Assembly (NCBI GenBank): GCA_040508515.1
Contig: JBEVMS010000220.1
Location: 1 to 6,006, forward strand
Direction of reading: 5' to 3'
DNA from: JBEVMS01 sp040508515
Lineage (GTDB): Bacteria; Pseudomonadota; Gammaproteobacteria; Xanthomonadales; Rhodanobacteraceae
DNA length: 6,006 nt
The translations under genes were made by a program, and so were the position numbers. This document shows, piece after piece, positions 1 to 5,000 of this stretch. The notes under the pieces were generated by a model. It was given only the letters and a program-made list of their open reading frames with translations, was not told the DNA's origin and made no database searches. Every line of letters begins with the position of its first letter. Within the stretch, counting starts at the first letter, position 1.

Positions 1-4
1 GGCG

Positions 5-496
5 TTAGCTGGTGCTGTTCCACCACCAGCCGGTCGCCATCAGCGCGACCATCACCAGCGACACCACCACTTTGAGCAGGGTGCCCAAGATCAGTCCGAT
101 CCAGGTATTGAGCCCCACATGCGCCGAGCGCAATACGCTGCCACTGGAACTGAGCTCGCCCAGTAGCGCGCCCAGGAACGGACCCAAGAGCAAGCCCGGC
201 AAACCGAAAAACATCCCCACCACGGTGCCGATAGCGGCGCCCCATAACGCGCGAGGGCTGGCGCCGGCGCGCTTGGCACCCAGCGTGGCGGCGACAAAAT
301 CCATCGCCACGCCAATACAGCCAATCGCGGCGATGCCCAGCAGCCACCCCAGGCCCAGGTGACGGTAGCCATCCACCGCAGCGGCCAGCCAGATGCCGCC
401 GAAAATCATCGGGATGCCCGGCAGCGCGGGCAGAATCGCCCCAGCCAGTCCCGCGACGATCAGCGCACCGGCCAGTAGATACAGCGCAATGTCCAT
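5..496 (-). CDS. DUF456 family integral membrane protein
   Basis: A 163-residue, very hydrophobic protein that I assign to the DUF456 family, whose function is unknown. The segment LPALPGIP at residues 22-29 and the GAKRAGAS stretch at 73-80, followed by a Gly-rich hydrophobic region (about 84-114), are the features I recognise. About five membrane segments can be drawn: roughly 4-22, 28-42, 48-70, 84-113 and 130-155. The Gly-rich fourth segment resembles the glycine-zipper-like segments seen in this family. The length is typical, so the gene looks complete. The ATG at 496 is preceded on the minus strand by GGGAG only 4 bases upstream, a slightly tight but usable ribosome binding site. It is divergent from the kinase gene and has no co-directional neighbour in the window. 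The family assignment is fairly sure; a biochemical role cannot be given. Confidence 0.85.
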   Translation of the reverse strand: MDIALYLLAGALIVAGLAGAILPALPGIPMIFGGIWLAAAVDGYRHLGLGWLLGIAAIGCIGVAMDFVAATLGAKRAGASPRALWGAAIGTVVGMFFGLPGLLLGPFLGALLGELSSSGSVLRSAHVGLNTWIGLILGTLLKVVVSLVMVALMATGWWWNSTS

Positions 497-502
497 GCGG
501 CT

Positions 503-571
503 CCCATCAACCCATACGTCGACGATACGGCATCGGTCCGGATAATCGGCGACAATTCGTAGCTTGATGGG
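503..571. repeat. 8-bp inverted repeat in the divergent intergenic region
   Basis: CCCATCAA at 503-510 is the exact reverse complement of TTGATGGG at 564-571, 53 bases away. The repeat lies between the divergent DUF456 and kinase genes, and its left arm overlaps the DUF456 ribosome binding site. An 8-bp palindrome, CGTCGACG, sits between the arms at 517-524, and GGGTAACCC (569-577) overlaps the right arm. This could be a pair of regulator half-sites, but chance is not excluded. No convincing -35/-10 pair was found on either strand. Confidence 0.3.
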
Positions 572-606
572 TAACCCGCGATGGCGGCTGCTAGCTGGGG
601 ACAGTT

Positions 607-1260
607 TTGGAATTTGGGTCTAGCCAACTGCTCAAGGCCGACGAGCTGGGGCGCATCGAGATCGTGCTGCATGACGGGCGGCGGGTGATCCGGCGCGATG
701 TGGTCGCGGCGCGCTGGTGGGCGCGCGCTTTCGCACGTGGCGCGGCCGCCCGCGAGGCACGCGCCTTGCGCCGGCTTGAGGGTATCGAAGGAGTCCCGGC
801 CCTGCTCCGCTGGAATGGGCGAGAGTTATTGCGCAGCTATATCGCTGGCGCGCCGATGCAGCAGGCGCAGCCGCGCGATCCGGTCTATTACCGCCAAGCG
901 TTGCGCCTGCTGGCGAAACTGCATCGACGCGGCATCGTGCACAACGATCTGGCCAAGGAGCCCAACTGGCTGGTCGGCGAGGATGGCCGTCCCGCGCTGG
1001 TGGATTTCCAGCTCGCCTGGACACGCGGCAAGCGCGGACCCTTGTTCCGGTTACTGGCGCGGGAAGATCTGCGGCATCTGCTCAAGCACAAACGCACCTA
1101 TTGCGCGCAGGCGTTGAGCACCCGTCAACGGGCGATTCTGGCGGCCCCGGCGGTGCATTCCCGACTGTGGCGAGCCACCGGCAAACGGCTCTACAAGCTG
1201 ATCGCGCGGCGCCTGTTCGGCTACTGGGACAACGAAGGCAAGGGCCGCGTGCGCGATTGA
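607..1260 (+). CDS. RIO-like small serine/threonine (or small-molecule) kinase
   Basis: A 217-residue single-domain protein with a protein-kinase-like fold of the RIO/lipopolysaccharide-kinase type. The catalytic loop VHNDLAKEPN is at 111-120, with D114 as likely catalytic base and N120 as likely metal ligand. The metal-binding loop is VDFQ at 132-135, with DFQ in place of DFG. E50, in REARAL, is a plausible C-helix glutamate. The C-terminal part (141-217) is basic and includes a REDLRHLLKHK segment. There is no lysine between residues 10 and 104, so the usual ATP-anchoring lysine is missing; R29 or R30 may stand in. The TTG start at 607 is chosen because an in-frame TAG lies at 592-594 and a GGGGA ribosome binding site (597-601) is 5 bases upstream. 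The substrate is unknown. The gene is flanked by gene-poor DNA and seems monocistronic. Kinase-fold membership is confident; protein versus sugar/lipid substrate is open. Confidence 0.85.
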   Translation: MEFGSSQLLKADELGRIEIVLHDGRRVIRRDVVAARWWARAFARGAAAREARALRRLEGIEGVPALLRWNGRELLRSYIAGAPMQQAQPRDPVYYRQALRLLAKLHRRGIVHNDLAKEPNWLVGEDGRPALVDFQLAWTRGKRGPLFRLLAREDLRHLLKHKRTYCAQALSTRQRAILAAPAVHSRLWRATGKRLYKLIARRLFGYWDNEGKGRVRD

Positions 1261-1296
1261 GCGCAGCGGCGGTGCACTCGGATGGCTGCTGGAATG

Positions 1297-1320
1297 GCGC
1301 GGGCAGGGGAATGCCCGCGC
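1297..1320. terminator. Perfect 9-bp GC-rich hairpin downstream of the kinase gene
   Basis: GCGCGGGCA (1297-1305) pairs fully with TGCCCGCGC (1312-1320) around the 6-base loop GGGGAA. The stem begins 36 bases after the kinase stop codon. No T run follows on either strand, so this is not a standard intrinsic terminator. It may slow polymerase or protect the 3' end of the kinase mRNA. Confidence 0.4.
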
Positions 1321-1407
1321 GCGCAGCCTGCCTGTGGCCACGCCAGAAACGCGAACGCAGCGTCGACGTCCGCCATGCGGCCGATAGCCGCCACGTGTGA
1401 TGACGCG

Positions 1408-1419
1408 CTTGGCGCCAAG
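1408..1419. repeat. 12-bp perfect palindrome
   Basis: CTTGGCGCCAAG is self-complementary over all 12 bases and has no loop. It lies midway between the convergent kinase and fpr genes, away from any start codon. It could be a protein-binding site or simply chance in GC-rich DNA. Confidence 0.3.
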
Positions 1420-1525
1420 GTCGGCTGTCAGCGCCAATCGGCATCGACACAACGCGTGTGCCAATGCCCCTGTGCCGCCGCCCCTGAGCAGCGAAAAGCG
1501 CCGCCCGCCGCCGCTCGACCCCACA

Positions 1526-1547
1526 TGAGCGATCGAACAGGCGCTCA
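1526..1547 (-). terminator. Weak stem-loop just after the fpr stop codon
   Basis: TGAGCG (1526-1531) pairs with CGCTCA (1542-1547) around a 10-base loop. On the minus strand the stem starts 5 bases beyond the fpr stop codon, a usual place for a terminator. The stem is short, the loop is long and no T run follows, so termination here is only a possibility. Confidence 0.2.
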
Positions 1548-1552
1548 GCCAC

Positions 1553-2329
1553 TTACTTTTCGACGAAGGCGCGCTCGATCACGTAGTCGCCCGGCTCGCG
1601 GGTGCGCGGCGAGGCCTGGAAGCCGCGGCCGTCCAGCAGCGCGCAGGTGTCCTCCAGCATCGCCGGGCTGCCGCACAGCATGACGCGGTCGGTGTCCGGG
1701 TTGAGCGGCGGCAGACCAATGGTCTGGGCCATCAAGCCGTCGGCAATCGCATCGGTGATGCGGCCCTGGTTGCGGAAGGTGTCGCGGGTCACGCTGGGGT
1801 AATAGATCAGCTTGTCGCGGATCAGTTCGCCCAGGTACTCGTGCTGCGGCAGCTCGTTTTCGAGGTAGTCGGCGTAGGCCAGATCGCTGACATGACGCAC
1901 GCCGTGGGCCAGCACCACCTTGTCGAAACGCTCGTAGGTTTCTGGATCGCGGATGATGCTCATGAACGGCGCGAGCCCGGTGCCGGTGCCCAGCAGGTAC
2001 AGATGCTTGCCGGGCTTCAAATCGTTCAAAACCAGGGTGCCGGTCGGCTTGCGGCTGACGATCAGTGGATCGCCCGGCTTCAAATGCTGCAAGCGCGAAG
2101 TCAGCGGGCCGTCGGGCACTTTGATCGAAAAGAACTCCAGATGTTCTTCGTAGTGCGCGCTGGCGATCGAGTAGGCGCGCATCAGCGGGCGCCCCTCCAC
2201 TTCCAGGCCGATCATCACGAAATGCCCGCTTTCGAAGCGAAAGCCCGGATCGCGCGTCGTGCGAAAGCTAAACAGGGAGTCGTTCCAATGGCGCACGTCG
2301 ATCACGTGCTCCGTCGCCAATGCCACCAT
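1553..2329 (-). CDS. fpr: Ferredoxin--NADP(+) reductase
   Basis: A cytoplasmic FAD enzyme that moves electrons between NADPH and ferredoxin or flavodoxin, supplying low-potential electrons for biosynthesis and oxidative-stress repair. With the ATG at 2329 the product is 258 residues, the length I recall for the Azotobacter-type bacterial enzymes. FAD-binding RAYSIAS is at 51-57; SIKVPDGPLTSRL at 68-80 closes the flavin domain; the NADP domain has GTGTGLAP at 114-121 and CGSPAMLEDT at 219-228. The protein ends in AFVEK, the C-terminal ending I recall for the Azotobacter-type enzyme rather than the aromatic end of E. coli Fpr. The frame stays open for 55 more codons upstream (to 2494), but those residues are Arg/Ser/Pro-rich and unlike the family, so they are excluded. 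The ribosome binding site is weak (GGTAA). The gene stands alone and converges on the kinase gene. Confidence 0.95.
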   Translation of the reverse strand: MVALATEHVIDVRHWNDSLFSFRTTRDPGFRFESGHFVMIGLEVEGRPLMRAYSIASAHYEEHLEFFSIKVPDGPLTSRLQHLKPGDPLIVSRKPTGTLVLNDLKPGKHLYLLGTGTGLAPFMSIIRDPETYERFDKVVLAHGVRHVSDLAYADYLENELPQHEYLGELIRDKLIYYPSVTRDTFRNQGRITDAIADGLMAQTIGLPPLNPDTDRVMLCGSPAMLEDTCALLDGRGFQASPRTREPGDYVIERAFVEK

Positions 2330-2499
2330 GGTCGTTACCGTTGCGAAGAAGTGAGGGCCATCAAAACTGGGGCGACCGGCGGGGACCGGCGTTACTGACT
2401 CGCACGGAGGGCTTGGAACTGCCATGCCGAACGAGCGCCGAAGCTGCAGCCATAGCCTGCAAGTATGCCATGCCCCCGCCCGAGACGACCCCATGGGCG

Positions 2500-2519
2500 T
2501 TTATGTCGCATTGCATAAA
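2500..2519. promoter_or_regulatory. AT-rich inverted repeat, candidate operator
   Basis: TTTATG (2500-2505) and CATAAA (2514-2519) are exact reverse complements separated by 8 bases. The repeat stands out as an AT-rich patch in otherwise GC-rich DNA. It lies about 60-80 bases ahead of the membrane-protein gene and 171 bases ahead of fpr on the other strand, inside the only divergent intergenic region nearby. Two half-sites of this size suit an Xre-type dimer, so the HTH protein encoded at 2848-3060 is the obvious candidate ligand. This is inference; no well-spaced -35/-10 pair is seen. Confidence 0.35.
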
Positions 2520-2579
2520 TCCCAGGCGAGCAGAAACCCCCAAGGCGTCGCAAGAATTTAAGGCGGTCTGTCGATCACC

Positions 2580-2855
2580 TTGGGAAGTCTTGGGGTGATC
2601 GCCCTCGGCACCTGGTTACTCAACCGGCGCGCCGTGGAAACGCGCCCGGACGAGCGCGACGCCGCCATTGCTTCTCGTTCGAGACACGCGGCCTACAACA
2701 CGCTGATGGCCGGCATGATCATGGTGGGTGTGGTCATGCCGTTCTCGCACAGCGGATGGGATATCGTAAACGCTGCACTGCTGGCCATCGCCGTGTCGGA
2801 AGTCGTCCATCACAGACTGATCGCCCTGGCCTATCGGCGCGGCGTGCATGCCTGA
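2580..2855 (+). CDS. Small membrane protein partner of the HTH regulator; start uncertain, possibly N-terminally truncated
   Basis: As drawn from the TTG at 2580 this is 91 residues: a short hydrophobic start (2-15), an acidic/basic linker with RPDERD at 22-27, and two clear membrane segments near 37-55 and 60-76, then a basic end. The linker DERD followed by paired helices resembles small DUF2178-like membrane proteins often found next to YozG-type regulators; this is from memory and tentative. No ATG is available: TAA at 2559-2561 closes the frame. Options are CTG 2568, TTG 2580 or GTG 2595. GTG 2595 has the best ribosome binding site (GGGAAG, 7 bases upstream) but cuts the first helix. Translation through 2562-2582 would complete that helix (LSITLGSLGVIALGTWLL), hinting that the original start was lost. 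Its stop overlaps the next start by 8 bases (ATGCCTGA), implying translational coupling. Confidence 0.65.
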   Translation: MGSLGVIALGTWLLNRRAVETRPDERDAAIASRSRHAAYNTLMAGMIMVGVVMPFSHSGWDIVNAALLAIAVSEVVHHRLIALAYRRGVHA

Positions 2856-3060
2856 GAGGCGGATTGCAAACGAGGTACGCATGTTGCGTTTCCTCGCCGG
2901 TGAGATGACTCAGGCTGATCTGGGCCAGCGGGTAGGCGTCACGCGGCAGACGATCGCAGCGATCGAAGCGGGAAAGTATTCTCCCAGCCTCGAATGTGCG
3001 TTTCGCATTGCCGACGTGTTCGGCAAGCGGCTGGATGAGGTATTTCGCTGGGAGAGCTGA
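2848..3060 (+). CDS. Small Xre/YozG-type helix-turn-helix regulator
   Basis: A 70-residue DNA-binding protein that is essentially a single Cro/CI-type HTH domain. Residues 6-18 form the first helix, TQADLGQRVG (21-30) is helix 2 and TRQTIAAIEAGKYSPS (32-47) contains the recognition helix and the conserved turn; SLECAFRIADVFGKRLDEVF (47-66) completes the fold. The length, the RQTI.AIE.GKY.PSLE pattern and the LDEVF ending are typical of the YozG group. The ATG at 2848 keeps the full first helix; the in-frame ATG at 2881 would remove most of it. The start lies inside the end of the upstream membrane-protein gene, with no good ribosome binding site of its own, so translation is probably coupled. 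Such regulators usually control their own operon, and the membrane protein may tune its activity, but that is inference. Confidence 0.93.
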   Translation: MPERRIANEVRMLRFLAGEMTQADLGQRVGVTRQTIAAIEAGKYSPSLECAFRIADVFGKRLDEVFRWES

Positions 3061-3129
3061 TGCGGGGCTGGTTTGCCCTCCGAAAACGGCGAGCCATGCA
3101 CGGCACGATCCAACCCATGGGAGAGAAGC

Positions 3130-3528
3130 GTGAGCAAGCAGATTTTCATCAACCTTCCCGTCGCTGACCTGCCAAAGTCCTTCGATTTCTTCAAGGCGCT
3201 CGGGTTCGCACACAACCCGCAATTCACCGGTGATGCCGCCGCGTGCATTGTCATCAGCGACACCATCTTCGTGATGTTGCTGACACATGCCCGGTTTAAG
3301 GACTTCACGCCCAAAGAGGTTTGCGACACGAGTAACGCGGTTGAGGTTCTGCTTTCGCTAAGTTGTGAAAGCCGTGAAGAGGTGGATAGCCTGGTCGCCA
3401 GGGCACTGGCTGCGGGCGGCTCTACGCACGACGAGCCCGAGGATTTCGGCTTCATGTACACGCATAGCTTTATCGATCTGGACGGCCATGGTTGGGGGGT
3501 ACTGCACATGACTGGCACGCCGGTATGA
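3130..3528 (+). CDS. VOC (glyoxalase/bleomycin-resistance fold) family protein
   Basis: A 132-residue cytoplasmic protein of the vicinal-oxygen-chelate superfamily. KQIFINLPVADLPKSFDFF (3-21) is the first beta-alpha unit; CIVISDTIFVMLLT (39-52) and FTPKEV (59-64) follow; SREEVDSLVARALAAGG (81-97) is the second-repeat helix; SFIDLDGHGWGVLHM (113-127) is the last strand. The GTG at 3130 has GGGAGA 5 bases upstream and begins right at the conserved first strand, so the longer frame from a TTG at 3073 is rejected. The final strand reads DGHGWG where relatives I remember have DGHxWE, so G123 replaces the usual metal-ligand glutamate; the first-strand ligand position is Asn (N8), not His. Enzymatic metal use is therefore doubtful and binding or an unusual activity is possible. 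It follows the HTH gene by 69 bases on the same strand. The substrate is unknown. Confidence 0.92.
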   Translation: MSKQIFINLPVADLPKSFDFFKALGFAHNPQFTGDAAACIVISDTIFVMLLTHARFKDFTPKEVCDTSNAVEVLLSLSCESREEVDSLVARALAAGGSTHDEPEDFGFMYTHSFIDLDGHGWGVLHMTGTPV

Positions 3529-3595
3529 CCCTGCCATGAAAACACCCTCGCGATGGAGCCGGCTTTACGAAGCGGGGACCGCCCGGCCCGTCCGG

Positions 3596-3601
3596 TAGAA
3601 T
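3596..3601 (+). promoter_or_regulatory. Candidate -10 element for a leaderless dusA transcript
   Basis: TAGAAT matches four of the six bases of the sigma-70 -10 consensus and ends 6 bases before the dusA ATG at 3608. Transcription would then begin at or next to the start codon. No Shine-Dalgarno sequence lies between (only AATAGGCCT), which fits a leaderless mRNA. No -35 match is found at 16-18 bases upstream, so the call rests on the -10 and spacing alone. Confidence 0.45.
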
Positions 3602-3607
3602 AGGCCT

Positions 3608-4591
3608 ATGTCGCAGCCTACTTCCCCCTCCACTTTCCGCCTCACCGTTGCCCCGATGATGGACTGGACTGACCGTCACTGCCGCTATTTCCATCGGCTG
3701 CTGACGCCGCACGCGCGGCTGTACACCGAGATGGTGACCAGCGCGGCCCTGGTGCGAGGCGGCCAGTTGCGCCTGCTCGAGCACAGCCAGCAGGAGCATC
3801 CGCTGGCCTTGCAACTGGGCGGCAGCGACCCGGCGGAATTGGCGATCGCCGCGCGATTGGGCGCTCAGGCCGGGTACGACGAGATTAACCTCAATGTCGG
3901 CTGTCCCTCCGATCGCGTGCAGTCGGGCCGCTTCGGTGCGTGTCTGATGCGCGAACCGGCACTGGTCGGCGAGTGCGTGCGGGCGATGCGCGATGCGGTG
4001 GACCTGCCGGTGACGGTCAAGTGCCGGATCGGCGTGGACGATCAGGATGCCTACGCCGATCTGCAACACTTCACCCAGACCATGCTGGAAGCGGGTGTGC
4101 GCGAGCTTGTTGTGCATGCGCGCAAGGCGTGGTTGAAGGGCTTGAGCCCGAAGGAAAACCGCGAGATCCCGCCACTGGACTATCAGCGCGTGTATCAGCT
4201 CAAGCGCGAATTTCCCGAGCTGGCCGTGGTGATCAATGGCGGCATCACCGACGCGGCGCAGGTGCTGGAACATTTGACGCAGGTCGATGGGGTGATGATC
4301 GGGCGCGCCGCGTACCACGATCCTTACGTACTGGCGCAGATCGAGGCAGCCGTCTATGGCGAGCCGTTGCCCGAGCGCGACGTCGTGCTGCAACGCATGC
4401 GGCCATATATCGAGGCTGAATTGAAGCGCGGTGGCGCGCTCAAGCACATCAGCCGGCATTTGCTTGGCTTGTACCAGGGCGAGCCGGGCGCGCGCGCGTT
4501 TCGGCGCCAGTTGAGCGAAGGGGCGCATTTGCCTGGCGCGGGCTGGGCGCTGATCGAGCAGGCGATCACGCCGGTGCGGGCGGCGGCGTGA
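3608..4591 (+). CDS. dusA: tRNA-dihydrouridine(20/20a) synthase DusA
   Basis: A 327-residue cytoplasmic FMN enzyme that reduces uridine 20 and 20a in the D-loop of tRNA using NADPH. The TIM-barrel N-terminus has the FMN motif VAPMMDWTDRHCR (14-26). The catalytic cysteine is C99 in NLNVGCPSDRV, with the usual GRFGACLM at 108-115. K138 (TVKCRIG), H170 and R172 (VVHARKAWLKGLSPKENREIPPL, the DusA-specific segment), NGGI (210-213) and IGRAAYHDP (231-239) form the FMN phosphate and active-site loops. A helical tRNA-binding C-terminus runs from about 250 to 327. The DusA segment at 170-190 separates it from DusB and DusC. Length is normal and no key residue is missing. ATG 3608 is supported by homology; it has no clear ribosome binding site but a -10-like TAGAAT just upstream. 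It appears to be its own transcription unit. Confidence 0.97.
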   Translation: MSQPTSPSTFRLTVAPMMDWTDRHCRYFHRLLTPHARLYTEMVTSAALVRGGQLRLLEHSQQEHPLALQLGGSDPAELAIAARLGAQAGYDEINLNVGCPSDRVQSGRFGACLMREPALVGECVRAMRDAVDLPVTVKCRIGVDDQDAYADLQHFTQTMLEAGVRELVVHARKAWLKGLSPKENREIPPLDYQRVYQLKREFPELAVVINGGITDAAQVLEHLTQVDGVMIGRAAYHDPYVLAQIEAAVYGEPLPERDVVLQRMRPYIEAELKRGGALKHISRHLLGLYQGEPGARAFRRQLSEGAHLPGAGWALIEQAITPVRAAA

Positions 4592-4629
4592 TCGTAATTT
4601 CCCATCCGGTCAATATTCAGCCCCGATTC

Positions 4630-4674
4630 CCTAGTCTGAACAAGTTTTCGATGTTTGGCTGCACATTGACTAGG
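4630..4674. repeat. 7-bp inverted repeat upstream of the PepSY-phoP-phoQ operon
   Basis: CCTAGTC (4630-4636) is the exact reverse complement of GACTAGG (4668-4674), separated by 31 bases. The right arm ends 14 bases before the PepSY ATG at 4689. Between the arms is a T-rich stretch with two GTTT units starting at 4644 and 4653. This 97-base spacer must hold the operon promoter, but no convincing -35/-10 pair was found. Confidence 0.3.
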
Positions 4675-4688
4675 CTTGACCATCTGAC

Positions 4689-5000
4689 ATGAACATCACG
4701 GGGCGTTGGCTAGCGTTATGCGGGTTGCTTGCCGCAGGTACAGTGGCCGCGCAGACAGCGGAGCCCTCGATGTCGCTGGAGCAGGCGATCAGCCAGGTCC
4801 AGCAGGAAACGGGCGGCAAGGTGCTGTCGGCAGGTACGGTGCGGCATGGTCGGGGTTCGGAGCACCGCATCAAGGTGCTCACGCCCAACGGGCATGTCCG
4901 CGTGATTCTGATATCGAGTGAGGCGGGTAAAGGCCCTGCCGCCACAGAGACAACCAAAAGTCCGGTCGGAAATGGACCGGGGAATAAGGAGAAACATTGA
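4689..5000 (+). CDS. Secreted PepSY-like protein, first gene of the phoP-phoQ operon
   Basis: A 103-residue protein with a classic signal peptide: MNITGR, a hydrophobic core (residues 7-18) and VAA before the likely cleavage site after A21, so the mature form is periplasmic. Residues 28-80 resemble a PepSY domain: SLEQAISQVQQETGGKVLS forms the helix (29-47) and HRIKVLTPNGHVRVILIS (59-76) the strand pair. The tail (81-103) is hydrophilic, rich in Thr, Gly and Lys, and probably disordered. PepSY domains are found in peptidase inhibitors and in proteins near sensor kinases; a role in modulating the downstream sensor is plausible but inferred. The ATG at 4689 is chosen because it supplies the signal peptide; no clear ribosome binding site precedes it. 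The stop TGA (4998-5000) shares its last base with the phoP ATG, showing a tight operon. Confidence 0.88.
   Translation: MNITGRWLALCGLLAAGTVAAQTAEPSMSLEQAISQVQQETGGKVLSAGTVRHGRGSEHRIKVLTPNGHVRVILISSEAGKGPAATETTKSPVGNGPGNKEKH
4986..4991 (+). promoter_or_regulatory. Strong ribosome binding site of phoP
   Basis: AAGGAG lies 8 bases ahead of the ATG at 5000 and 5 bases ahead of an in-frame TTG at 4997. It sits inside the last codons of the PepSY gene. Family proteins begin MRILLVEDE, so ATG 5000 is preferred over the TTG. This is the best Shine-Dalgarno match in the window. Confidence 0.7.

Larger units (their letters stand above)
1261..1552. other. Gene-free region between convergent kinase and fpr genes
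   Basis: These 292 bases contain no coding region I can support. Several open frames cross it on both strands, but they are Arg/Ala/Cys-rich, have no ribosome binding site and no recognisable domain, as expected for stop-poor GC-rich DNA. The region holds a strong hairpin (1297-1320), a 12-bp palindrome (1408-1419) and a weaker stem next to the fpr stop codon (1526-1547). Because kinase and fpr converge here, this is where transcripts from both sides must end, yet no stem is followed by a T tract on either strand. Confidence 0.6.

Noticed and set aside
1051..1552. Two long minus-strand frames overlapping the kinase 3' end
   Set aside because: They overlap the conserved kinase coding sequence and have low-complexity Arg/Ala/Cys composition.
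1282..1683. Plus-strand open frame of 133 codons across the kinase-fpr gap
   Set aside because: It runs into the antisense of fpr, is Arg/Ala/Pro/Cys-rich, and has no ribosome binding site or domain.
2374..2391. Direct repeat GACCGGCG twice, 2 bases apart
   Set aside because: It is a short GC-rich repeat upstream of fpr with no further copies nearby; likely chance.
1841..2398. Plus-strand open frame of 185 codons
   Set aside because: It is the antisense shadow of fpr, rich in His, Gln and Arg.
2330..2494. N-terminal extension of fpr by 55 codons
   Set aside because: The extra residues are unlike the family, and starting at 2329 gives the normal 258-residue length.
3065..3078. GGGC/GCCC stem after the HTH gene as a terminator
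   Set aside because: The stem is only four base pairs and no T run follows, so it is not distinguishable from chance.
3073..3129. Longer VOC protein from a TTG at 3073
   Set aside because: The 19 extra residues do not match the fold, while GTG 3130 has a good ribosome binding site and starts at the first conserved strand.
3470..4528. A 352-codon open frame on the minus strand
   Set aside because: It is antisense to dusA, whose motifs are complete. The product is His/Gln/Arg-rich without a recognisable domain, as expected of a GC-rich shadow frame.
4644..4657. Possible PhoP box made of two GTTT-type units
   Set aside because: The units start 9 bases apart, while the classical box has about 11, and the second unit matches poorly. 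It is kept only as a question under the leader finding.
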